Shown: piece by piece, positions 9,384 through 19,175 of the stretch
Numbering within the stretch: the stretch's first letter is position 1
Layout: every line of letters begins with the position of its first letter
From: Gammaproteobacteria bacterium
Lineage (GTDB): Bacteria > Pseudomonadota > Gammaproteobacteria > DSM-16500
Assembly (NCBI GenBank): GCA_014132615.1
Contig: BMAH01000015.1
Span: 27,976 to 91,975, forward strand
Direction of reading: 5' to 3'
DNA length: 64,000 nt
Notes under the pieces: generated by a model
What the model saw: only the letters and a program-made list of their open reading frames with translations
What the model was told of the DNA's origin: nothing
Database searches by the model: none
Position numbers and translations under genes: made by a program

Positions 9384-11338
9384 TGTTTGGTTTTGTGCGT
9401 GGGGCTAAAGCCATCTATTTCGTAGAGGTTATAGTGCTTATTGTTGATAACAGTAGTCCTGACTATTCTCCCGAAAAAGCGATAATCTGCAGTGCTATGT
9501 TTTCCTTTTAAATAGCCTACTGTACAATCAGGAGGCGTAGTAGATGGTTCAGTTTTACGGCTTTGTGTTTTATCAAGATCTTGCCCTGAGAGAATAAAAC
9601 CTTTCTTTTTAATGCTGTTACCCAGCACCCTACCGTGTTCACACATTTTATGTAAGTGAATGCGAGCTAAGGCATGAGATGCTTTTAACATTTTATTGAG
9701 TTCTGGGTTAATAAAAACAAAAAGTTTACCACCGTAATTAGATTGCAACCTATAAACCTTAGAATGGGTTGTACTCGCATTAAAAACAGGGACTTGTCTA
9801 TATCCCGGTTTATTCCAATCGATAATCTCTGCAGTTTTTTTCTGAGTATTTGAGCCAGAGGTGCTTTGTTCAGGTGATGATTGTTGATAACGCTTAGGTT
9901 TTCTTGTAACGAACTCTTCAGGTAGGATGGCAGTTGAGGTGCAAGGTTCTGAACTGGAAGGTAAGCTTTCTTTCATCTTCTTTGGTATTACACTACTGCT
10001 AGGTGAAATTGTAGTTATTTTATTTACTTCACGCCTTTCACATTCCGATTTCCATTCTACAGTACTTTTAATAAGTTTTTTTACAGAGGTATCTAATGTT
10101 TTTTCCAATTTAATTTTGTAGGCAGCTTTATCAGCGGTAAAAGCAATGCCTCGCAATCGTAAAATTTTAATGAGGGGTGATAAATGCTCAGAATTAACAA
10201 TTTCAAAATAAATAGTATTTTTTCCGCTTTCTTCAATGATTTTAACCTTGAAAGATTCATCCTCATATTTTAGTAATTGATCATAAGTATCCTTAATCAC
10301 CTGGTTTTTTAATACTTTTAAATTCTCTAGACAGGATTTTTCTTCACTGGTTAATGTTGTAATGAGTTTCTTATTTTTTCCTTTATTTGCTGCATTTAAA
10401 CTTTTCTCAATAATCTGTTTTAGTATCCTTGAAAAAAATAAAGCATGCTGACGATGGTTTTTTAATATGTCTTCTAGAGTGTTTCTAGTAAATTTCACAA
10501 AATATAATATGTTATAATCTTTATTTAAAAAATTATCTATCTTAGATAAATATTTTAAATAGGCTTGCTTTAAATCTCTGAAATTTTCTTTGGCTAGATT
10601 AACATCAATTACATAACTGTAATACGTAAGCATAGCATCTATATGATTATTTATATTTAGATGTACTTTAAAGTCATGTAGACAGGTTTCTGCTAAGTCA
10701 AGTTTGTTACAGTTAATATAAAAGCTTATTATATTTTGATACGCATTCAAAAGCGTTTCATCTGTATTAATTTTTTGTTTTTTACCGTTTTTTTCTTCAT
10801 GGCAATGGTTTTTTAAGAACGCTGATAATTCTATTGTGCTAGAACAAAGTTGAATTGTCTCAGGATGAGGTTCATGACGGTCTAAGCTTATATTTATATA
10901 TTCTTGCGCATTTTTTAAAATTTCAATTATTACTTTAACTAAAGATGGGTTAATTGCTATATTTGCATCCCCAGCTGCTTTTTTAGCAGCCTGTAGCTTA
11001 AATAAAATATTCTCTACTACCATTTTAAGTTTTGGGAGCAGCGTATCTTGGCTATAAGCACTTTCTGAATAAGTTTTTATAATAAAGTTTTCAATATGGC
11101 TAATTAACTTGTCATATGAAGTGGCATTATTTTGATTGCGTATGATATCTATTAAGGCACAGGTTAATTTCTTTTCTCCATTTTCCTCTTTAAGAATGCT
11201 AAGAGTTGCAGCATCTGTCTTAAGCCCTAAGCTTTTATTTAAGGGTAAAATGGGTATACTAAGCTCCTGGCAAATAATCCTTGCCAACTCCCAATTTACT
11301 TCTACCCTTTTATTTCTTGTTTTACTCTTGCGCTGCAT
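9368..11338 (-). CDS. Large unknown protein, family shared with 27075-28976
   Basis: A 656-residue protein with no recognised family. It starts MQRKSKTRNKR, has a long helical body (about residues 60-400), then a small region at about 415-475 (containing IKILRLRGIAFTADKA). A low-complexity linker with STSGS follows, then a C-terminal domain from about residue 525 (KVYRLQSNYGGKLFVFINP ... DYRFFGRIV). The protein at 27075-28976 has the same order: MQRK start, helical body, GIA region, STSGS linker, and a C-terminal domain beginning TVYKLHASF with a DIRFFG motif. There is no signal peptide or membrane helix. It is probably an effector-type protein; activity is unknown. It is divergent from 11586-12140. 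Confidence 0.75.
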   Translation of the reverse strand: MQRKSKTRNKRVEVNWELARIICQELSIPILPLNKSLGLKTDAATLSILKEENGEKKLTCALIDIIRNQNNATSYDKLISHIENFIIKTYSESAYSQDTLLPKLKMVVENILFKLQAAKKAAGDANIAINPSLVKVIIEILKNAQEYINISLDRHEPHPETIQLCSSTIELSAFLKNHCHEEKNGKKQKINTDETLLNAYQNIISFYINCNKLDLAETCLHDFKVHLNINNHIDAMLTYYSYVIDVNLAKENFRDLKQAYLKYLSKIDNFLNKDYNILYFVKFTRNTLEDILKNHRQHALFFSRILKQIIEKSLNAANKGKNKKLITTLTSEEKSCLENLKVLKNQVIKDTYDQLLKYEDESFKVKIIEESGKNTIYFEIVNSEHLSPLIKILRLRGIAFTADKAAYKIKLEKTLDTSVKKLIKSTVEWKSECERREVNKITTISPSSSVIPKKMKESLPSSSEPCTSTAILPEEFVTRKPKRYQQSSPEQSTSGSNTQKKTAEIIDWNKPGYRQVPVFNASTTHSKVYRLQSNYGGKLFVFINPELNKMLKASHALARIHLHKMCEHGRVLGNSIKKKGFILSGQDLDKTQSRKTEPSTTPPDCTVGYLKGKHSTADYRFFGRIVRTTVINNKHYNLYEIDGFSPTHKTKQPTYF

Positions 11339-11585
11339 AGGATATTTCTCATTAGCTTAATTGTGGTCTTATTTTACACAGCAAATGGTTTTTATGCAAA
11401 AAATATGCATTTTCAGTTTTTGGTTATTAAAACTAAGAAAATCAGGCACTTAGATATTCATTTTTTTGTAGGAGCATCAAATTCTTCTTAGCTTTAACTT
11501 CTAATTGCTAAAAAGAGGTATTTTTTACCGTTAAACCTTCTTTTAGTTAACCTTATAATCGATAGCTGAATGAAAGGAGTTAAGT

Positions 11586-12140
11586 ATGTTGCCCCGTATA
11601 GAAAGAGATTTTGATATAAACGATAGAGAAGCATTTGGAATTATACAAACAGTGGAATCAAGGCAGGAGTTAATAAAGCAAACTTCTACCGTAATTATAA
11701 CTACCACTAAAGGGTTAACGGCTACTTATAAAGGTAGAGAAATTGATAATATTAAAGAAGGAGAGGAAGTTAGGCTAGATGGAAGAGAAATAGAGCGAAA
11801 TGATAGTCGTTTAATCCATTTTTCATTTGATCCATCCGCTCATGATCATAGAGATAAGCTCAGTAATAAAGACTTAGAATTTCTTAGTAGTCTTGAAGCA
11901 ATTACTGGTATAGGTTTAAAAGTAAATTTTAATGGACCTAATTCAGTACAAGATGAAGAGGCAGCAACATCCAACGAATCTTCTTCAACCCAAGAAAATT
12001 CCTCAGCTAAACATTCGAACTCGACGCTGAGTAAAGTGATGAACTTAGGGCGTAAAGGCAGATCATTTACTATGTGGACTGATCCTGATTCTGGTGAAAC
12101 TGAGTTGGAAATAACATCTGGATTTAAAAAGAACTCATAA
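11586..12140 (+). CDS. Small protein with the domain shared with the ankyrin protein
   Basis: A 184-residue protein. Residues 8-83 (DFDINDREAFGIIQTVES ... IERNDSRLIHFSF) align with residues 312-380 of the ankyrin protein at 8060-9340: same D-F start, F-G-x-I-x-T turn, I-T-I-x-T strand, A-x-Y-x-G-(R/K) turn, and the I-E-x-N-D-(S/T)-R-L end. The remaining C-terminal half is Ser/Thr/Asn-rich and looks disordered. GAAAGGAG stands before the ATG. The gene is divergent from 9368-11338 and separated from it by about 250 AT-rich bases. It may be a stand-alone version of the module; the function is unknown. Confidence 0.8.
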   Translation: MLPRIERDFDINDREAFGIIQTVESRQELIKQTSTVIITTTKGLTATYKGREIDNIKEGEEVRLDGREIERNDSRLIHFSFDPSAHDHRDKLSNKDLEFLSSLEAITGIGLKVNFNGPNSVQDEEAATSNESSSTQENSSAKHSNSTLSKVMNLGRKGRSFTMWTDPDSGETELEITSGFKKNS

Positions 12141-12175
12141 TAATTATCTACAACTTACTTATTATTACGATCAAC

Positions 12176-12763
12176 TTACGGCTTTATTTTTCTAGCTTTA
12201 GCTCTTTCTATTGCTTCTTGAATATAATTTCTTTTTTGTGACAAAGATTGTTGGGTCAGGCGAATTGATTTAATGTCCCTTTCTTTTTTTATGCGTTTTT
12301 CGCGATTATTAAATCGCGTTCTTGCTGCGTTAGCTTTTTCTCGGGTAATAGGTAAACCTTTTATTAAATCGATGCAATCAACAGGGCAAGCTGGAATACA
12401 TAACTCGCACCCTGTACATTCAGAAGCAATCACAGTATGCATTTGTTTAGCGCTTCCGAGAATTGCATCAACAGGACAAACTTGTATGCATTTAGTGCAG
12501 CCTATGCATTCATGTTCGCGAATAGCGGCAAGTAATGGAGGTTTAGCTTTTTGCTGCATTTCATCAATAAAAGAAGATGCATCTTCATTTAGTAATTGCG
12601 CCAATGCAACTAGTGTTTCAACGCCTCCTGGGGGGCATAAATTAATAGGCGCTTTTTCAAATACGATTGCTTCTGCATAAGGCATGCAGCCTCCATGAGT
12701 ACAAAGGCCGCATTGGGTTTGAGGCAGTAAATCATCTATTTGTTCAGGTGTGACTTTACTCAT
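12176..12763 (-). CDS. rnfB: RnfB-like electron transport ferredoxin
   Basis: A 195-residue iron-sulfur protein. Near the N-terminus CGLCTHGGC, plus a later NLCPPGG, form the Fe-S motif seen in RnfB/RsxB. Two classic 4Fe-4S clusters follow ([12 protein letters not shown] and [12 protein letters not shown], about residues 86-125). The N-terminal membrane anchor of typical RnfB is missing, and no other rnf gene lies nearby, so this is the soluble stand-alone form. The basic C-terminal tail is extra. It probably passes electrons in the cytosol; the partner is unknown. It begins 3 bases after metG and so is co-transcribed with it. Confidence 0.8.
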   Translation of the reverse strand: MSKVTPEQIDDLLPQTQCGLCTHGGCMPYAEAIVFEKAPINLCPPGGVETLVALAQLLNEDASSFIDEMQQKAKPPLLAAIREHECIGCTKCIQVCPVDAILGSAKQMHTVIASECTGCELCIPACPVDCIDLIKGLPITREKANAARTRFNNREKRIKKERDIKSIRLTQQSLSQKRNYIQEAIERAKARKIKP

Positions 12764-12766
12764 GAA

Positions 12767-14794
12767 TTATTTAACTTTCATACCTGGTTTTGCTCCTTCA
12801 TCAGGGCTTACTAACCAAAGTTCGCTGCCACCCGGTCCTGCAGCAAGCACCATGCCTTCTGATAAACCAAAACGCATTTTACGTGGTGCGAGATTAGCTA
12901 CGACTATGACATGTTTGCCAATTAATGATTCTGGCTGATAAGCAGATTTAATGCCTGCAAAAATTTGTCTTTCACCATCACCGACGTCGACTTTTAATTG
13001 TAATAATTTATCTGCACCTTCAACGTGATTGGCTTCTAAAATTTTTGCTATACGCAAATCAATTTTGCCAAAATCTTCAATGTTAATATACTTTTTTTCA
13101 CTAGCAACTTCTTCGGGTTTAGCTGTTGCTGCTGCGGGTTTTTCTAATTCTGCTTGAGTAGACATTTTTAAAGCCTCAATTTGTTTAGGATCTATGCGTT
13201 GCATTAAAGGTTTAAATTCTGCAATGGTATGATCAAGTAAAGGGGTTTCCTTATCTTGCCATTGCAATGGTTTGATTTGTAAAAATTCTTCACTAGCTTT
13301 TGCTGTTTGTGGTAATACGGGTTTTAAATAAATCATTAATAGGCGAAATAAATTCACAGCCATCGTACAAATTGCTTGTACTTCTTTTTCACGATCCGCT
13401 TCTTTCATTAATGACCAGGGTTTTTTCTCATCTACGTATTGATTTGCTTTATCCGCTAACGCCATGATTTGCCGTATAGCTTGGCTGTATTCTAAGCGGT
13501 TTAACTTATCAGCAATCTCATTACCTGCTTCAGAAAATTGTTTGTAAAGTTCAGGCTCAGACAAAGTAGATGATAATTTCCCTGAGAAAAATTTATTTAA
13601 AAAACTCGCGGAGCGTGAAGCAATATTGACAAATTTTCCGACTAAATCAGAATTAATTCGTTGAGTAAAATCATCGAAATTAATATCTAAATCTTCAATT
13701 CTATCACTTAATTTAGCGGCAAAATAATAGCGTAAATATTCAGGTGGTAAATGATTTAAATACGTGCGGGCTTTGATAAATGTACCACGCGATTTAGACA
13801 TCTTCTGTCCGTCAATGGTTAAAAACCCATTCACGACTATTTCACTTGGCGTTCGGAAATTTGCACCGTGCAAAATAGCGGGCCAAAATAAAGCATGAAA
13901 ATAAATAATATCTTTACCAATGAAATGATAGAGTTCAGTTTTATCTTCGCTTTCCCAGTAATCAGAAAAATTTAACTCTTTACGTTTCTCGCATAGGTTT
14001 TTAAAACTAGCCATGTAACCAACGGGAGCATCTAGCCATACATAAAAATATTTATTTAGAGCACCAGGAATAGGAAAACCAAAATACGGCGCATCACGAG
14101 AAATGTCCCATTCTTTTAAGCCAGCTTCAAACCATTCATCTAATTTATTGATAACTTGTTCTTGTAAATGGCCTCGGCGTGTCCATTCTTTTAAAAATTC
14201 AGTGAAATTTTCTAATTTAAAAAAGTAATGCTCTGATTCTTTTTCTATAGGCTTTACACCGGATAAAACAGAGTAGGGATTAATTAATTCAGTAGGAGAG
14301 TAAGTTGTGCCACATACTTCGCAACTATCACCGTATTGATCTTTGGCGCCGCACTTAGGGCATTCACCTTTAATATACCTATCAGGTAAAAACATATTTT
14401 TGACGGGATCGTAAAATTGTTTAATAGTGCGAGTGCGAATATTATTTTTTTCTAGTTGGCGTTTGAAAATAAGTTCGACCAATTCTTTGTTCTCAGGGGA
14501 ATGCGTCGTGTGAAAATTGTCGAAATCCACTAAGAAATCAGCAAAGTCTTTAATTTGTTCCTGACGGATTTTTTCTATCATGGCTTCAGGCGTCATACCC
14601 AATTTTTCAGCTTGAATCATAATGGGTGTGCCGTGACTATCGCTACCGCAAATATAGAGGCAATCATGGCCTAGCATTTTTTGCAAACGCACCCACATAT
14701 CACCCTGTATAGTGCCCACTAAATGACCCAAGTGTAGGGTGCCATTTGCATAAGGTAGAGCATTAGTGGCTAATATTTTGCGCTTTGCTGCCAT
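12767..14794 (-). CDS. metG: Methionine--tRNA ligase
   Basis: A 675-residue class I synthetase that charges tRNA-Met. The HIGH-type motif is HLGH (residues 21-24). A zinc knuckle has CPKCG and CEVCG pairs near residues 146-163. KMSKS lies near residue 330. The C-terminal 100 residues are the EMAP/Trbp-like tRNA-binding and dimerisation domain ([20 protein letters not shown]). Length and domain order equal E. coli MetG. It is divergent from mrp, as in other gammaproteobacteria where metG and mrp lie back to back. Confidence 0.97.
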   Translation of the reverse strand: MAAKRKILATNALPYANGTLHLGHLVGTIQGDMWVRLQKMLGHDCLYICGSDSHGTPIMIQAEKLGMTPEAMIEKIRQEQIKDFADFLVDFDNFHTTHSPENKELVELIFKRQLEKNNIRTRTIKQFYDPVKNMFLPDRYIKGECPKCGAKDQYGDSCEVCGTTYSPTELINPYSVLSGVKPIEKESEHYFFKLENFTEFLKEWTRRGHLQEQVINKLDEWFEAGLKEWDISRDAPYFGFPIPGALNKYFYVWLDAPVGYMASFKNLCEKRKELNFSDYWESEDKTELYHFIGKDIIYFHALFWPAILHGANFRTPSEIVVNGFLTIDGQKMSKSRGTFIKARTYLNHLPPEYLRYYFAAKLSDRIEDLDINFDDFTQRINSDLVGKFVNIASRSASFLNKFFSGKLSSTLSEPELYKQFSEAGNEIADKLNRLEYSQAIRQIMALADKANQYVDEKKPWSLMKEADREKEVQAICTMAVNLFRLLMIYLKPVLPQTAKASEEFLQIKPLQWQDKETPLLDHTIAEFKPLMQRIDPKQIEALKMSTQAELEKPAAATAKPEEVASEKKYINIEDFGKIDLRIAKILEANHVEGADKLLQLKVDVGDGERQIFAGIKSAYQPESLIGKHVIVVANLAPRKMRFGLSEGMVLAAGPGGSELWLVSPDEGAKPGMKVK

Positions 14795-14868
14795 GAAGCG
14801 TTTCCTTCATTGTTTATGGTTTAAAAAGTGCTAAAGTATAGCAAATTAAACAAAGTGTGGAGAGGTTT

Positions 14869-15963
14869 GTGTTAGAGAAAGCGATTGAGGCTAAATTAAG
14901 CGAATACCAAGATCCCTGCTTAGGCAAGGATTTTATTACTGCTAAGGCAGTAAAAAATATCCAGATTAATGAGCGCGGCGTCACTATCCAGTTAACTTTG
15001 GGTTATCCTAATTTAAGTGATCAAGAAAGACTCAGGATTGATTTAGAAAGACATCTAGCTTCTGTATTAAATGGCAAATCACTCGCTTTGCAAATTACAA
15101 CACAAATAGAGCCTCATGCTGGAAAGCAAGGTATTCCAGCACTTAAGAATGTAAAAAACATTATTGCGGTAGCGTCAGGGAAAGGGGGAGTCGGTAAATC
15201 AACCGTGGCAGTGAATCTTGCTTTAGCGTTAGCCAAAGAAGGAGCGCAAGTGGGATTGCTGGATGCAGATATCTACGGTCCTAGCCAACCAGCTATGTTG
15301 AACGCATTGGGTGAAAAGCCAGTCGTAGAGGGTAAATCCCTGCAGCCTATCAAACGCCATGGCATACAAAGTATGTCCATAGGTTATTTAATTGATGCAA
15401 CAGCGCCCATGGTTTGGCGCGGTCCAATGATAGGCAAAGCATTGCAACAATTGTTACAAGATACAGAATGGCAAGATTTAGATTATTTAATTATCGATTT
15501 GCCGCCAGGGACGGGCGATATACAATTAACCCTTTGTCAAAAAATTCCTGTTAGTGGTGCGGTGATGGTGACAACACCTCAAGATTTGGCGTTACATGAC
15601 GTGCGTCGTGCATGCGAAATGTTTAATAAATTAAACGTGCCCATTTTAGGCGTCATAGAAAATATGAGTGTTTATCATTGTGATAATTGTGGTCATGAAC
15701 AAGCTTTATTTGGCACAGGCGGCGGTGAGTTATTAGCAAAAGAATACGGTGTTAATCTGCTGCAAAAAATTCCTTTGGATATTAAAATTCGTACTATGAC
15801 AGATAGTGGTCATCCACCTGTCGTACAAAATCCTAAGAGCCATCAAGCGAATGCATTTTTTAATGCAGCGCGTAAAGTAGCTGCGCGGTTATCACTTGAA
15901 TCAAAAGATTATTCCAAACGCTTCCCTAAAATTGTTGTGCAACATGATAAAAAAGAGGAGTAA
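14869..15963 (+). CDS. mrp: Mrp/ApbC iron-sulfur carrier ATPase
   Basis: A P-loop NTPase of the Mrp/NBP35 family, which carries Fe-S clusters to target proteins. The deviant Walker A motif is SGKGGVGKST near residue 105. The cluster-binding pair CDNCG sits near residue 270. The N-terminal 90 residues form the MIP18/DUF59-like domain. I chose GTG at 14869 (start MLEKAIEAKL) because GGAG lies six bases upstream; an upstream GTG at 14857 would place that site inside the gene. dcd follows after 3 bases, so the two form an operon. Confidence 0.93.
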   Translation: MLEKAIEAKLSEYQDPCLGKDFITAKAVKNIQINERGVTIQLTLGYPNLSDQERLRIDLERHLASVLNGKSLALQITTQIEPHAGKQGIPALKNVKNIIAVASGKGGVGKSTVAVNLALALAKEGAQVGLLDADIYGPSQPAMLNALGEKPVVEGKSLQPIKRHGIQSMSIGYLIDATAPMVWRGPMIGKALQQLLQDTEWQDLDYLIIDLPPGTGDIQLTLCQKIPVSGAVMVTTPQDLALHDVRRACEMFNKLNVPILGVIENMSVYHCDNCGHEQALFGTGGGELLAKEYGVNLLQKIPLDIKIRTMTDSGHPPVVQNPKSHQANAFFNAARKVAARLSLESKDYSKRFPKIVVQHDKKEE

Positions 15964-15966
15964 GTC

Positions 15967-16533
15967 ATGAGTATTAAATCAGACAAATGGATACGTCGCA
16001 TGGTAGAACAATATAATATGATTTCACCATTTGAACCTAGACAAGTGCGTCAGGGAGAGAACGGTAAGATTGTATCGCATGGCACTTCTAGCTACGGCTA
16101 CGATATTCGTTGTGCAAATGAATTCAAAATTTTTACTAACATTAATTCAGCTGTCGTTGATCCTAAAAATTTTGCTGCGAATAGCTTTGTTGATTTAAAA
16201 GCCGATGTTTGCATTATTCCACCTAATTCATTTGCCTTAGCAAGAAGTGTTGAATACTTTCGTATTCCACGTAATGTGTTAGTGATTTGCTTAGGCAAAT
16301 CAACTTATGCGCGCTGCGGTATTATTGTCAATGTGACACCGCTTGAACCAGAATGGGAAGGGCATATTACTTTAGAATTTTCAAATACAACGCCATTGCC
16401 TGCAAAGATTTATGCAAATGAAGGTGTGGCGCAATTATTATTTTTAGAATCAGATGAAGAGTGTGAAACGTCTTACAAAGATAGAGGCGGTAAGTACCAA
16501 GGTCAGCAAGGCGTTACCTTGCCTATTACTTAA
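15967..16533 (+). CDS. dcd: dCTP deaminase
   Basis: A 188-residue enzyme that turns dCTP into dUTP for thymidylate synthesis. Family landmarks are SSYGYDIRC near residue 40, the core [13 protein letters not shown] near residue 105 with the catalytic Glu region in [18 protein letters not shown] just after it, and the final [13 protein letters not shown]. Length matches E. coli Dcd (193). GAGGAG precedes the ATG. It follows mrp and ends at a strong hairpin terminator. Confidence 0.97.
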   Translation: MSIKSDKWIRRMVEQYNMISPFEPRQVRQGENGKIVSHGTSSYGYDIRCANEFKIFTNINSAVVDPKNFAANSFVDLKADVCIIPPNSFALARSVEYFRIPRNVLVICLGKSTYARCGIIVNVTPLEPEWEGHITLEFSNTTPLPAKIYANEGVAQLLFLESDEECETSYKDRGGKYQGQQGVTLPIT

Positions 16534-16537
16534 ATAC

Positions 16538-16566
16538 AAACCCGGTAATATGCATTGCCGGGTTTT
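16538..16566 (+). terminator. Rho-independent terminator after dcd
   Basis: The stem AAACCCGGTAA / TTGCCGGGTTT (one G-T pair) encloses a 6-base loop, and its right arm runs into TTTTTT. It directly follows the dcd stop codon and so ends the mrp-dcd transcript. Confidence 0.85.
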
Positions 16567-16642
16567 TTAGCATTGCTCTAGTTTTTACCATTTATACCAA
16601 TAATGCTATTACCTCATGGTGATTCTTAAATCTCCTCTTAAT

Positions 16643-16662
16643 TAATTATTGATTAATAATTA
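16643..16662. promoter_or_regulatory. AT-only inverted repeat upstream of 16769
   Basis: TAATTATT-GATT-AATAATTA is a perfect 8-base inverted repeat with a 4-base spacer, about 105 bases before the start of the next gene. It could be an operator. It could equally be chance in such AT-rich DNA, so the call is weak. Confidence 0.25.
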
Positions 16663-16768
16663 GATTTTGGTGTTCTTTAACCCGTAGTTTATACGGTACC
16701 TATTTTTATCATATATGTTTAAAATTCATACAAAATAAAATAATTTGTAACTTAGAGAGAGTATTGCC

Positions 16769-18673
16769 ATGTCTAAAGCGAGAACGGTATCTATCACTCA
16801 AGCCGGTTTATTAAAAGAAATTAACCATTGCCTTAAAGTTCGTGATGCTAGCCTGTCTAATTGGACAAAATTTTTGATTAGCTTAGGTGTTTCTAATTCT
16901 GAAAATAATCAAAAACGGTTTGCAAGGGTAAAGGGTGTAAAGGTTACAGGAAAAAATGAAATTGCTTTGCAACAGTTATGGAATACCACCCTTGATTTTA
17001 ACCAGTTGCTTGAAACAGGCGATACGTTGCTTCATGTTGCATTTGAAGACGATTTGCCAGCAGTGATGAAAAAATTAATTCAATATGGAGCAAGTCCATT
17101 AGTAGCTAATAAAGACGGAAAGACAGTTTTAGATTTGGCTTTAGATAAGTTGTTTTCTATAGATTCTAAACATGAACAAGCAGAGCTCATACAAGTATTA
17201 ATGCAAAAGCCATGGAAGAGTGAAGAAGATGATGAAGAAAGTATTAAAGTAGTTAGTGACATTGAAAGTAGTTTTAAAAAATGGGTAGAAGAAGTGTGGA
17301 ATAGTTGGGGATGGCAGTTATCATTCAGTAAAACTAAGGAAAAACGTATTGCTGCTATAAAAGAGGAGCTTAAAGACAAGCTTGCTGAATTAGCTAGAAT
17401 TTCTAAAAACAAAGGAAAAATGAAGGAGTGTGAGAGTGATATAGAAGAATTGCCGGCTGATGTTAAGTATCCTTTATTGAAACTTCATTTAACACAAACC
17501 AATTTACATCGAGAAAAGCTCGTAATAAGTGAAGAGTTTGTTAATGCTTTATTGCATGATATGTATCAAAATATTATCGTGGCTCTTATTGAGCAAAGTG
17601 GCAGATTTGCATTAGAACCTAAAACGCCTACTGAGCATGTTTTAGCTATCTTTTGGGGATTGATCGCATCTATTCCTATGCTAAGTAAAGCTTCACATGG
17701 TTGTCGCCTTCTTCATGAGACTGTAAGTCATGTATTAGAAGATACAACAAGCCTTGCCTATGCTGCTTATGGATTGGAGTCGACAGAGAAGTTGGCTGAA
17801 GTTTTTCATCATACTTTTCATCTTTTAGAAGAGAAAGTTCCTCAGTTTGAAAATAAAGTGCATGATTTGGAACATAAAATATTGCACTTGATGGAAGTTG
17901 TTAAAGCAGATAATTCCGCTGTTAATTTAACCAAACATTTCATTGGCAGTGAAGCAAATCGAGTACGGTTAGAAAAATTAGTAAGGTATTTTTTCTGTGT
18001 TTATTCAGATATTATTTTTGAATTAAATGCTAAAGACAGAGCTATCTTTAGAAAAGCGTTATGCGACATCATCGTGGATGTTTTAAGACAGTCAGATTGT
18101 AATGTAAACGTTGGATGTTTTAACGAAAGAGTTTTGTCTTGGATTATTAACTCTTATAAATCTGTTACTAAGTCTTACCCCAATATTAGCTTACGCGGCG
18201 AATCACATCCAGCACAAGATTTTATTTTTAATGCCGGTATTGCTTGTCTTGATGAGGAAGGTCAACTAGCTTTGTTTGATTTAGAATATGAAAGCTTGCA
18301 TGTTAAAACTAAGGGATGCATTTACGGATATCGTCTTGCCACTACAGATGAAGCCAGACATGCAAATGACTATTTTGATGGTAAAAAGGTTGATGCGAAA
18401 TTCTCTATACGCTCTTTGGACCCCAGCTTCCCATGCAGAGCATTTGTTCGTCAGTGGTTGCCACAAACAACCCGACAGCAGGTTGTGATGGAAAATCAAT
18501 TAATAGAACTACAAAAAAGAGATGAAGAAAAGGCATTAGAGATAGATGCTTTAACAAAAGAGATGCAAGAAATGAAGGGATTGCTTCTGAAAGCCGGACT
18601 TTTTAAGTTAGCTAAACCTGCAACTCAGTTTAGTGCTGCAAATACATCGGAAAATCATGCAAGAATAGGATAA
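16769..18673 (+). CDS. Ankyrin-type multi-region protein, candidate effector
   Basis: A 634-residue protein. One to two ankyrin repeats lie near residues 80-135 (GDTLLHVAFEDDLPAVMKKL, then GKTVLDLALDKL). After them come a charged helical stretch, a more hydrophobic segment near residues 290-310 (LAIFWGLIASIPML), long heptad-like helices (about 345-375), an unrecognised globular part with SLRGESHPAQDF and FDLEYESLHVKTKGCIYG, and a C-terminal coiled coil (about 570-605). AGAGAGAG precedes the ATG. It is a single gene between core genes with its own intergenic leader, ending in a hairpin shared with ihfB. Host-directed function is inferred from the ankyrin part. Confidence 0.75.
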   Translation: MSKARTVSITQAGLLKEINHCLKVRDASLSNWTKFLISLGVSNSENNQKRFARVKGVKVTGKNEIALQQLWNTTLDFNQLLETGDTLLHVAFEDDLPAVMKKLIQYGASPLVANKDGKTVLDLALDKLFSIDSKHEQAELIQVLMQKPWKSEEDDEESIKVVSDIESSFKKWVEEVWNSWGWQLSFSKTKEKRIAAIKEELKDKLAELARISKNKGKMKECESDIEELPADVKYPLLKLHLTQTNLHREKLVISEEFVNALLHDMYQNIIVALIEQSGRFALEPKTPTEHVLAIFWGLIASIPMLSKASHGCRLLHETVSHVLEDTTSLAYAAYGLESTEKLAEVFHHTFHLLEEKVPQFENKVHDLEHKILHLMEVVKADNSAVNLTKHFIGSEANRVRLEKLVRYFFCVYSDIIFELNAKDRAIFRKALCDIIVDVLRQSDCNVNVGCFNERVLSWIINSYKSVTKSYPNISLRGESHPAQDFIFNAGIACLDEEGQLALFDLEYESLHVKTKGCIYGYRLATTDEARHANDYFDGKKVDAKFSIRSLDPSFPCRAFVRQWLPQTTRQQVVMENQLIELQKRDEEKALEIDALTKEMQEMKGLLLKAGLFKLAKPATQFSAANTSENHARIG

Positions 18674-18681
18674 GGAAGAAT

Positions 18682-18702
18682 AAGCCCTCTCATAGAGGGC
18701 TT
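18682..18702. terminator. Bidirectional terminator
   Basis: The perfect 9-base stem AAGCCCTCT / AGAGGGCTT has a 3-base loop. It lies in the 34 bases between the convergent genes 16769-18673 and ihfB, so it probably serves both strands. Confidence 0.8.
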
Positions 18703-18707
18703 TAAAA

Positions 18708-19046
18708 TCAATCTGTTTCGTCGTCTAATTCGGCTTGAGAAACAGCTTCAATAGGCACTTGACGATTATTGTTAACTTTTTCACGCAATTCTTTACCGGG
18801 CTTAAAATGCACGGCATATTTAGGATTAGTTACTAATTTTTCACCTGTTTTAGGATTGTGGGCACGACGTGGTGGGCGAAAATGAAGGTTGAAGCTGCCA
18901 AACCCGCGTATTTCAATTCTTCCGCCATTGCTCAATGTTTCACTCATGTATTCGATAATATGATTAACACTGAGAGCGATATCCTTCTCGGGAAGATGGG
19001 GAAACTGTTTGCTGAGTTCGACTATGAGTTGTGATTTAATCAGCAT
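18708..19046 (-). CDS. ihfB: Integration host factor subunit beta
   Basis: A 112-residue DNA-bending protein of the HU/IHF family. The beta-subunit pattern is clear: MLIKSQLIVELS start, the core GGRIEIRGFGSFNLHFRPPR, and NPKTGEKL followed by HFKPGKELREKV. It is about 18 residues longer than E. coli IhfB because of an acidic C-terminal tail. It dimerises with IhfA and shapes promoters, replication origins and recombination sites. A strong AAGGAGG site stands 12 bases before the ATG. Confidence 0.95.
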   Translation of the reverse strand: MLIKSQLIVELSKQFPHLPEKDIALSVNHIIEYMSETLSNGGRIEIRGFGSFNLHFRPPRRAHNPKTGEKLVTNPKYAVHFKPGKELREKVNNNRQVPIEAVSQAELDDETD

Positions 19047-19175
19047 GTTATTCAGCCGCCTCCTTATAAGTCCATTCTTTCAATATAACTCAATGGCTTA
19101 GCAAGTCAAGCAAACCGCGATTTTGGGCTAAATTTAGCGCTTTTTTTGCCTATAAGCTATAGGTATATGTTTTTT

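Noticed and set aside
9368..11338. C-terminal domain as a known RNase toxin
   Set aside because: The Lys/Gly-rich turn is suggestive, but no complete catalytic motif of a named family is visible.
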